Shown here: piece by piece, positions 1 to 4,698 of the stretch
Numbering within the stretch: position 1 is the first letter of the stretch
How the letters are laid out: the number at the start of each line of letters is the position of its first letter
Assembly (NCBI GenBank): GCA_030744635.1
Contig: JASLQE010000068.1
Location: 1-7,868 of the forward strand
Length of the DNA stretch: 7,868 nt
DNA from: Dehalococcoidia bacterium
GTDB lineage: Bacteria > Chloroflexota > Dehalococcoidia > JACVQG01 > JAHKAY01
Direction of reading: 5' to 3'
The notes under the pieces: model-generated
Told to the model about the DNA's origin: nothing
Database searches by the model: none
Seen by the model: the letters and a program-made list of their open reading frames with translations, nothing else
Translations under genes and position numbers: made by a program

Positions 1-1
1 G

Positions 2-631
2 GAGGCTTTTCAAAAGCTGTGTGATTCCTGCCACCCCGGGGGCGATGCAGGCCTGGGCCCGTCGTTACTGGGCCTGGACCAGGTTATCTTCGCAGGTGCG
101 ACACGGGAAGGCGTGGGGTCTATGCCAGCCTATAACACCGCCCGCCTGAGTGACCGGGACCTTGAGGCCATGTACGCTTACCTGCTGGCCATGGCCCAGG
201 GGCCTACCACTCCATCCGAGCCCACCGCCACCCCCATTGCAGGGGGGCCACCGGCTATACCACACCCCCTGGAAGGCAGGGACCAGTGCCTGGGATGCCA
301 CGCTTCGGGCGCTCCGGACTTCCCCCAGGTGCCGGAGGACCATGCCGCCAGGACCAACGACATTTGCACCAATTGCCACTCTGCCAGTGTCAGTCCCGCT
401 CCCTCTCCCACACCGACTGCGCCGGTGGCTACGGCTACCCCTGAGCCTGAGGAGCGGGAAAAGGGAGAAAAACCCGAGGAGGGGCCTTCGGGTATTCCAC
501 ACACTCTGGAGGGGCGAGACCAGTGTCTGGGGTGTCACGGCTCCGGCATCCCATCCTTCCCTCAGGTACCGGACATCCACGCCGGGAGGACGAACGATAT
601 CTGCACGCTCTGCCATTCCTCAAAGGGGTAG
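2..631 (+). CDS. Multihaem c-type cytochrome, 5'-partial (five haem motifs visible)
   Basis: The reading frame is open from the window edge to a TAG, giving 209 visible residues; the N-terminus and any signal peptide lie upstream. Five CxxCH haem-attachment motifs are seen: CDSCH (visible residues 7-11), CLGCH (96-100), CTNCH (122-126), CLGCH (175-179) and CTLCH (201-205). The first lies in a class I cytochrome c domain with a likely Met axial ligand in SMPAY (Met41) and a C-terminal helix ending near YLLAMAQ. The other four form two copies of a 42-residue dihaem unit joined by Pro/Thr/Glu-rich linkers, suggesting flexible domains in an exported protein. A GTG at 113 could be mistaken for a start, but the haem motif upstream shows the coding region continues to the window edge. 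The likely role is periplasmic or extracytoplasmic electron transfer; the partner is unknown. The next gene is convergent, with only 22 bases between them and no visible terminator. Confidence 0.9.
   Translation, partial: EAFQKLCDSCHPGGDAGLGPSLLGLDQVIFAGATREGVGSMPAYNTARLSDRDLEAMYAYLLAMAQGPTTPSEPTATPIAGGPPAIPHPLEGRDQCLGCHASGAPDFPQVPEDHAARTNDICTNCHSASVSPAPSPTPTAPVATATPEPEEREKGEKPEEGPSGIPHTLEGRDQCLGCHGSGIPSFPQVPDIHAGRTNDICTLCHSSKG
257..382 (+). repeat. Dihaem protein repeat, copy 1
   Basis: This is the first copy of a 42-residue unit within the cytochrome. It starts IPHPLEGRDQCLGCH and ends NDICTNCHS, with two CxxCH motifs and extra His residues (IPH and DHA) that could be sixth ligands. It matches copy 2 at 34 of 42 residues by direct comparison. 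The DNA differs at many third positions, so the duplication is not recent. Confidence 0.85.
494..619 (+). repeat. Dihaem protein repeat, copy 2
   Basis: This is the second copy of the 42-residue dihaem unit. It starts IPHTLEGRDQCLGCH and ends NDICTLCHS. The differences from copy 1 are eight substitutions and there are no gaps. A linker of about 37 residues rich in Pro, Thr, Ala, Glu and Lys separates the copies. Confidence 0.85.
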
Positions 632-653
632 GGCAGGGTGTGACTTGAGCCCG

Positions 654-1763
654 CTACGCCGTCTGGTGCGCCTGGGGGAGGGCCACGGTGGCCCAGGCGA
701 TGGAGACGGTCTCTCCCCTCTGGTTCTCGCCGTTTAGCTCGCAGTCTACCAGCAGCATATCACCATCACGGCGCTTCTCGGCCACCTTGCCCTTGAGCCA
801 CAAGGTGTCCGCCAGATAGTGGGGGCGGCGTAGCTGCACCCGCAGCCGTTTGAGAGAGCCATCGTCACCCATCCAGTTGGTGAGTAGGTGGGAGAACCAG
901 GAGATGCGCTGGTTGCCGAAGTCAAAGCCACCCCCCACCCCCAAGGCCTGGGCGAACGCCTCATCCCAGTGCCACCGCATCAGGAAATCGGGTATGCCCG
1001 TCTCGGGGTCGGCTACGAATGCCTTTGGGTGTTTCTCGCGGTAAGCGAGGGCCACGGCGCTGGCCCTGAAGAAGGGCGCTCCGGAGCCGGCCAGCCAGGT
1101 CATCATCTCGGTAACCGTAAGGGGCCCTTTTACCACCTGTCCCAGAGAGTCACCCACCGCCACATCCTCCCAGTAGCGGGGCACTGACCCCCGCCTATCA
1201 TCCTTGTCGTATTCCCGGGCGATACTCTCCAGCTCTTCCGTGGAATAGCGGTGCTTGGTGCGGGGCTGGTATTTCCCCTTCTCTTTCACCCGCTGCCGCT
1301 CCCCCCTTACCCACAGCCGGCGCACACGGGCCACCTCTCCTCCATCGGAGCGGCGGTAAATGGTCTCCTCATATTGATGGATACTCCCCCAGCCCCCCTC
1401 CCTCTCCACTACCTCGGCCACGGCATAGCTGGCATTGATACGCTCCCCGGGGCGTACCACATCCTTAAAGTGCCAGTCGTCCTCGGCCCACAGGGCGGGT
1501 ACACCGGGGAGGCCGGTGGCGACCATGGCCCCGCTATAGCTGCTGAAGGTGTACAGGAAAGTAGGAGGGGCAATGATACTCCGCCACCGTGTGGCGGCGC
1601 CGTAGTCCTCATCACCCCACAGCGGGTTATCGTCACCGGTGCCCTGGGCGAAGTGCCAGAAGGCATCACGGGAGGTCTCCTGGTTCCAGCCCTGTATGGG
1701 GAATTCGTTTCCGATTCGGCTGCGGAGGTCTGCCAGGCCCTTTTCCAGGTCGCTCTTCTCCAC
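654..1763 (-). CDS. Double-hotdog MaoC-type acyl-CoA dehydratase/hydratase
   Basis: The product is 369 residues with two MaoC-like hotdog halves (roughly residues 10-165 and 195-365), probably a cytosolic enoyl-CoA hydratase or beta-hydroxyacyl dehydratase acting on an unknown acyl-CoA. The N-terminal half carries GDDNPLW (43-49), which corresponds to the hydratase-2 motif GDxNPLH with the catalytic His replaced by Trp, followed by IIAPPTF. The C-terminal half has RWHWDEAFAQALG (His265, Asp267) and QRISWFSHLLTNWMGDDG, typical of this subfamily. The frame extends to a GTG at 1793, but the GTG at 1763 is preferred because AAGGAG lies 7 bases upstream of it. The gene is divergent from the MFS carrier and stands alone. 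The substrate cannot be read from the sequence; the split of catalytic residues between halves resembles fused hotdog hydratases in which one half is catalytic. Confidence 0.87.
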   Translation of the reverse strand: MEKSDLEKGLADLRSRIGNEFPIQGWNQETSRDAFWHFAQGTGDDNPLWGDEDYGAATRWRSIIAPPTFLYTFSSYSGAMVATGLPGVPALWAEDDWHFKDVVRPGERINASYAVAEVVEREGGWGSIHQYEETIYRRSDGGEVARVRRLWVRGERQRVKEKGKYQPRTKHRYSTEELESIAREYDKDDRRGSVPRYWEDVAVGDSLGQVVKGPLTVTEMMTWLAGSGAPFFRASAVALAYREKHPKAFVADPETGIPDFLMRWHWDEAFAQALGVGGGFDFGNQRISWFSHLLTNWMGDDGSLKRLRVQLRRPHYLADTLWLKGKVAEKRRDGDMLLVDCELNGENQRGETVSIAWATVALPQAHQTA

Positions 1764-1770
1764 TGTTGTT

Positions 1771-1776
1771 CTCCTT
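1771..1776 (-). promoter_or_regulatory. Shine-Dalgarno deciding the MaoC start
   Basis: On the minus strand the sequence reads AAGGAG, then 7 bases, then GTG (1763). The further-upstream in-frame GTG at 1793 has no comparable site, so the 10 residues between them are probably not translated. Confidence 0.7.
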
Positions 1777-1793
1777 GGTATGGACCTCGCCAC

Positions 1794-1866
1794 TGAGTTG
1801 GGGTGATGGCCCGTTACGCTTTACCGTAGCTAATTCATCTGCTAAGCTTACAGCAATATTAACACG
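1794..1866. promoter_or_regulatory. Divergent intergenic region with AT-rich core and palindrome
   Basis: This short gap separates the divergent MaoC and MFS genes and must hold both promoters. It has an AT-rich core (about 1828-1861) unlike its GC-rich surroundings. A perfect 8-base palindrome TAAGCTTA (1843-1850) is flanked by CTG on the left (with one extra C between) and CAG on the right, giving an operator-like site at 1839-1853. A weak plus-strand promoter candidate is TTTACC (1820-1825), 17 bases, TAAGCT (1843-1848), which would overlap the palindrome. No convincing minus-strand promoter was found. The assignment of promoters is inference. Confidence 0.4.
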
Positions 1867-1868
1867 GT

Positions 1869-1873
1869 GGAGG
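1869..1873 (+). promoter_or_regulatory. Shine-Dalgarno deciding the MFS start
   Basis: GGAGG lies 5 bases before the GTG at 1879. The in-frame GTG at 1867 overlaps this site and has no Shine-Dalgarno of its own, so 1879 is the better start. Confidence 0.6.
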
Positions 1874-1878
1874 CTGGG

Positions 1879-3105
1879 GTGTCCCTTTCCGGAAACCAAC
1901 GGGATGTTGGAGGGCTGTACTACGGATGGGTGATAACCTTCGCCATGTTCCTGGTGGTCTTCCTCTTCTGGGGTACCTTCTACAGCTTCGGCGTATTCTT
2001 CAAGCCCCTGGCGGCTGACTTCGGCTGGGGGCGGGCGGCTACGTCCGGCCCTTTCTCGCTAAGCATGCTGGTACAGGGGCTTATGGGCATCGGGGCCGGT
2101 CTGCTGGCCGACCGTGTCAGCCCCCGGGGCATCATCGGGGTGGGCGGGATAGTGACCGCTATCGGCTACATGCTCATGTCACGGATGACGGGACTACTGG
2201 AGTTTTACCTCTACTTCGGGGTGCTGGTGGCTGCGGGGATGAGCGTTAGCTATGTGGTCCCGGTGGCCGTCATACCCCGCTGGTTTGAAGCCCGCCGGGG
2301 CCTGGCCCTAGGCATCGCCATGGCTGGGGTTGGTGCGGGCAACATGGTCTTCCCACCGCTATTCACCCAGCTAATCGGTGCCCACGGGTGGCGCACTACC
2401 TACCTGCTGCTGGGAATCGGCATCGGCGTGGTATCGGTGGCCGTGTCCCTGTTGCTCAGGCCCGCCCCTATACCGGAGGAGGCCATGGTGGGCCTCTCCC
2501 GGGACTTCTCCCTGATGAGAGCCATGGCCACCCCCGCTTTCTGGCTGCTTGGCAGTATCTGGATACTGGTGGCAATACCCCTGCAGATTATGGTGGTACA
2601 CCTGGTGAACTACGCCACCGATGTGGGGGTGACCGCTACCGCCGCCGCCTTTGCCCTGACCATGATGGGCCTGGCCAACATGGTCTCCCGTATCGGTGTG
2701 GGCAGCGTCTCCGATAGGTTGGGGGATAAGCTGACCTATTATATATGCCTGGGACTTCAGGCAATCGTGCTGCTGGCCCTGATGCGAGCCTGGGGGGTAA
2801 TGGGGTTCTACGCTGCCGGGCTGCTCTTCGGCATCGGCTACGGTGGGGGTGGGGTGGTGTACCCCAAGATTGTGGCCGGGGTGTTTGGCGTGCGGTTCCT
2901 GGGTGGGATAATAGGCGTGCTCAGCTTTGCCTGGTATGTGGGAGCGGCATTTGGGGCACCGATGGCCGGGTTTATCTTTGACAGGACCTCCAGCTACCAG
3001 GGGGCCTTCCTGGTGGGAGGGCTGATTATGGCGGTGGCTACGGTGCTGGTATCGGTACTTTTCCGCTTGCGCCACACCCTCAAGGCCCAGGTGCCAGCGC
3101 CGTAA
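1879..3105 (+). CDS. MFS carrier, OFA/MCT-like (probable carboxylate transporter)
   Basis: The product is 408 residues and very hydrophobic, with a pattern consistent with 12 membrane helices in two halves separated by a cytoplasmic loop around residues 196-216. The MFS loop 2-3 signature appears as GLLADRVSPRG (Asp78-Arg79) and is echoed in the second half as SVSDRLGDK. PRWFEARRGLALG (from about residue 133) is characteristic of the oxalate/formate antiporter and monocarboxylate transporter branch. It probably moves a small organic acid across the inner membrane; the substrate is inferred from family only. The start at GTG 1879 is chosen for its GGAGG site; a GTG at 1867 would add four residues. 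The N-terminus LYYGWVIT is the usual beginning of the first helix in this family. It is transcribed away from the MaoC gene and ends 113 bases before the remains of a hydratase gene on the other strand. Confidence 0.9.
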   Translation: MSLSGNQRDVGGLYYGWVITFAMFLVVFLFWGTFYSFGVFFKPLAADFGWGRAATSGPFSLSMLVQGLMGIGAGLLADRVSPRGIIGVGGIVTAIGYMLMSRMTGLLEFYLYFGVLVAAGMSVSYVVPVAVIPRWFEARRGLALGIAMAGVGAGNMVFPPLFTQLIGAHGWRTTYLLLGIGIGVVSVAVSLLLRPAPIPEEAMVGLSRDFSLMRAMATPAFWLLGSIWILVAIPLQIMVVHLVNYATDVGVTATAAAFALTMMGLANMVSRIGVGSVSDRLGDKLTYYICLGLQAIVLLALMRAWGVMGFYAAGLLFGIGYGGGGVVYPKIVAGVFGVRFLGGIIGVLSFAWYVGAAFGAPMAGFIFDRTSSYQGAFLVGGLIMAVATVLVSVLFRLRHTLKAQVPAP

Positions 3106-3176
3106 GGCCCTCAGGCGAACGGGGTCACTGCGTGACGCTCATGCCTCCACATAATACCCTTCGGCGAGGCCGATGC

Positions 3177-3198
3177 AGCGCCCGGCATAGCGCTTTTT
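3177..3198 (+). terminator. Weak intrinsic terminator candidate after the MFS gene
   Basis: AGCGC (3177-3181), an 8-base loop and GCGCT (3190-3194) form a 5-bp stem running into TTTTT (3194-3198). A second small hairpin TCGGC-GAG-GCCGA (3161-3173) lies just upstream. The stem is short and the tract starts inside it, so this is only a candidate for ending the MFS transcript. Confidence 0.35.
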
Positions 3199-3218
3199 AC
3201 GCAATAAAGAGTGGCATC

Positions 3219-3866
3219 CTACTCAAACAGCTTGCTGTCATACCGGGTGTCCCTCTCGTGCATCGCCGCCTTCACCCCCTTGTTTATCTTCTCCCGGAAC
3301 AGGTTGGACTCGCCCGGCTCGTAATGGATGTTGGTCTGCAGACTGTGGCCTATATATCCCGCCGATTGCCCCGCCGTCACCCCCATGATGTCCAGGGCCG
3401 CTCAAAGTTGGCCTTGCCTATAACAATGGCATCAAAAGGCTGCTGGGCAATGGTCTGGGCCACCTTGTCCACCTCCTCCTCAAACTTGTCCAGGGGAACC
3501 ATCCGGTTAATCAGGCCGCAGTCCAATGCCTCCTGGGCGTTGAGAGGCGTTCCGGTGAGCATCATCTCCTTGACCTTCCGAACGCCCATGGTATGCATGA
3601 AAAGGACGATGCTGCCCGGGGGGCTGATGTAGCAGTAGCCGGGGTGGGTGAAGCGGGCATCCTCGCTGGCGATGGCTATATCACAGGCCAGGGCCAACTC
3701 GTGGTGGCCCCCCGTAGCAGTAACCATGTATCTGGGCGATGGTGGCCTTGTCGCAGTAGAGTATGGTCTGCACGATGCCTCGCCGTCCCCAGAAAACGCT
3801 GTCGTCCCAGCTCAGCCGGCGGCGCTGGCTGGGGTGGCGCTCCTCCTCCCCCCAGCCGTGCTGCAC
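3219..3866 (-). pseudogene. Enoyl-CoA hydratase/isomerase remnant, truncated and twice frameshifted
   Basis: Three pieces in two frames together read as a crotonase-family protein. Piece 1 (about 3866-3708) ends ATIAQIHGYCYGG. Piece 2 (about 3713-3400) continues HHELALACDIAIASEDA and runs to IVIGKANFE. Piece 3 (about 3398-3219) runs from ALDIMGVTAGQS to DSKLFE and a TAG. The first break lies in a six-base G run on the coding strand (3708-3713, one G too many); the second lies at 3398-3400 (one base short), which restores the original frame. The conserved Glu of HELALACD is present; the second crotonase Glu is replaced in THPGYCY. The remnant amounts to about 215 residues; family members are usually near 260-300. 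The N-terminal region with the first oxyanion-hole segment and the A-CoA loop is missing, and no start is recognisable. Real decay is favoured, though either frameshift alone could be a base-calling error. Confidence 0.82.
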
Positions 3867-3911
3867 GGTCAGGCTGGTAGCATGGGGTGGAGTGCCGGGG
3901 TGTAGCTGAGC

Positions 3912-3940
3912 TTGACAGACGTCGGGGCATTCACTAAAAT
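3912..3940 (+). promoter_or_regulatory. Near-consensus sigma-70 promoter of the AOR operon
   Basis: A perfect -35 TTGACA (3912-3917), a 17-base spacer and a -10 TAAAAT (3935-3940, five of six consensus) are seen. The ATG of the next gene is at 3947, six bases after the -10 box, about where transcription should start. No Shine-Dalgarno lies between, so the transcript is predicted to be leaderless. Confidence 0.8.
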
Positions 3941-3946
3941 CGCCCC

Positions 3947-4231
3947 ATGGCTAAAGTATCCGTTTTCTACGACGGGGTCTTTGCGGGACTCACCGGCAGG
4001 GAGAAGGAATGGGTGGAGCTGGAGGTTTCTGATTTCTTACACCTGGTGGACAAGCTCTCACGGGAACACGGCGATAGGTTTCGGGAGGCGGTGCTGGACA
4101 CTGAGAGGATGGAGATCCGGGCGGGAGTCAGCGTTCTCAACAACGGGCGAAGGGTGGAGCTAAAGACCCCTCTACAGGAAGGAGACGAGATAGCTTTCCT
4201 TATCTCTATCGCTGGAGGTGCCGATGGCTAA
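3947..4231 (+). CDS. MoaD/ThiS-family sulfur carrier protein
   Basis: The product is 94 residues with the beta-grasp pattern of ubiquitin-like sulfur carriers. It begins MAKVSVFYDGVFAG, has the late conserved stretch LNNGRRVELKTPLQEGDEIA (about 65-84), and ends FLISIAGGADG. The family's C-terminal Gly-Gly, normally the last two residues and the site of adenylation and thiocarboxylation, is here followed by Ala-Asp-Gly. The likely role is sulfur transfer in pterin (tungsten or molybdenum) cofactor synthesis for the AOR enzyme encoded two genes later; such small genes accompany many AOR-family operons. The start is set by the ATG immediately after the promoter, with no Shine-Dalgarno. It overlaps the next gene by 8 bases. 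The tail after the diglycine would have to be trimmed, or the protein acts without thiocarboxylation. Confidence 0.85.
   Translation: MAKVSVFYDGVFAGLTGREKEWVELEVSDFLHLVDKLSREHGDRFREAVLDTERMEIRAGVSVLNNGRRVELKTPLQEGDEIAFLISIAGGADG
4214..4219 (+). promoter_or_regulatory. Shine-Dalgarno embedded in the Gly-Gly codons of the sulfur carrier
   Basis: GGAGGT lies 4 bases before the ATG at 4224 and is exactly the pair of codons GGA GGT for the diglycine of the upstream protein. It selects ATG 4224 over the in-frame GTG at 4218, which overlaps the site. Confidence 0.75.
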
Positions 4232-4691
4232 GGTATTCAGGGCAGACCCCGAGTTTTGCGACGGCTGCCGCATCTGCGAAATGGCGTGTTCGCTCATCAA
4301 GACCAAACAGGTAAACCCCTATTTAGGGAGAATAAGGGTCCTTCGGGACAGGGACACAGGCTCCCGCCCTCTATTCTGCCGGCACTGCACCCGGCCCCTG
4401 TGTCAGGAGGCCTGCCCCGTCCCCCAGGCGATGACCCGGGACAGCGTCACGGGGGCTGTGGCCATCCAGCAGCAGCACTGCATAGGCTGCCTGGCATGTG
4501 CCGAGGCCTGTCCCTTTGACGCCATCTGGGTAGGCCCGGACAGGGAGATGCTAAAGTGCGACCTGTGCGACGGCGACCCGGTTTGCGTCCGCTACTGCCC
4601 TTCCAAACCGATACCGGACCCGGATACCTCCACCAATGCCTATTTGTCCTGCCTGCAGTATGTGGAACCGCGCCGCGTGAACAGGGGGTAA
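4224..4691 (+). CDS. 4x[4Fe-4S] ferredoxin-like electron-transfer subunit of the AOR enzyme
   Basis: The product is 155 residues with sixteen Cys in four cluster motifs: CDGCRICEMAC near the N-terminus, CRHCTRPLCQEACP, CIGCLACAEACP and CDLCDGDPVCVRYCP. This is the arrangement of DmsB/HycB-type electron-transfer subunits and of the small AorA-like subunit of bacterial AOR complexes. It has no signal peptide or membrane segment, so it should be cytosolic and pass electrons between the catalytic subunit and an unknown acceptor. The start is ATG 4224, overlapping the previous gene by ATGGCTAA. The reading frame ends in three consecutive in-frame stops (TAA TGA TAA, 4689-4697), and the AOR gene starts 7 bases after the first stop. 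Assignment to the complex rests on operon position and family precedent. Confidence 0.9.
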   Translation: MAKVFRADPEFCDGCRICEMACSLIKTKQVNPYLGRIRVLRDRDTGSRPLFCRHCTRPLCQEACPVPQAMTRDSVTGAVAIQQQHCIGCLACAEACPFDAIWVGPDREMLKCDLCDGDPVCVRYCPSKPIPDPDTSTNAYLSCLQYVEPRRVNRG

Positions 4692-4698
4692 TGATAAC

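Noticed and set aside
632..653. Possible bidirectional terminator between the convergent cytochrome and MaoC genes
   Set aside because: The 22-base gap has no stem-loop or T tract that could be supported.
1251..1796. Plus-strand open frame opposite the MaoC gene
   Set aside because: The Pro/Gly/Leu-rich product has no motif, while the opposite strand encodes a clear double-hotdog protein.
2371..3075. Minus-strand open frame opposite the MFS gene
   Set aside because: The His/Gly/Gln-rich translation is a shadow of membrane-helix codons; there is no domain signature.
3124..3136. Inverted repeat GTCAC-TGC-GTGAC after the MFS gene
   Set aside because: The stem is only 5 bp, is not followed by a T tract and has no second copy in the window.
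3139..3219. Minus-strand open frame past the hydratase stop, ending AEGYYVEA and TGA
   Set aside because: It reads plausibly like a protein C-terminus but lies in a different frame from the hydratase, is about 27 codons, has no start or ribosome-binding site and matches no family I recognise.
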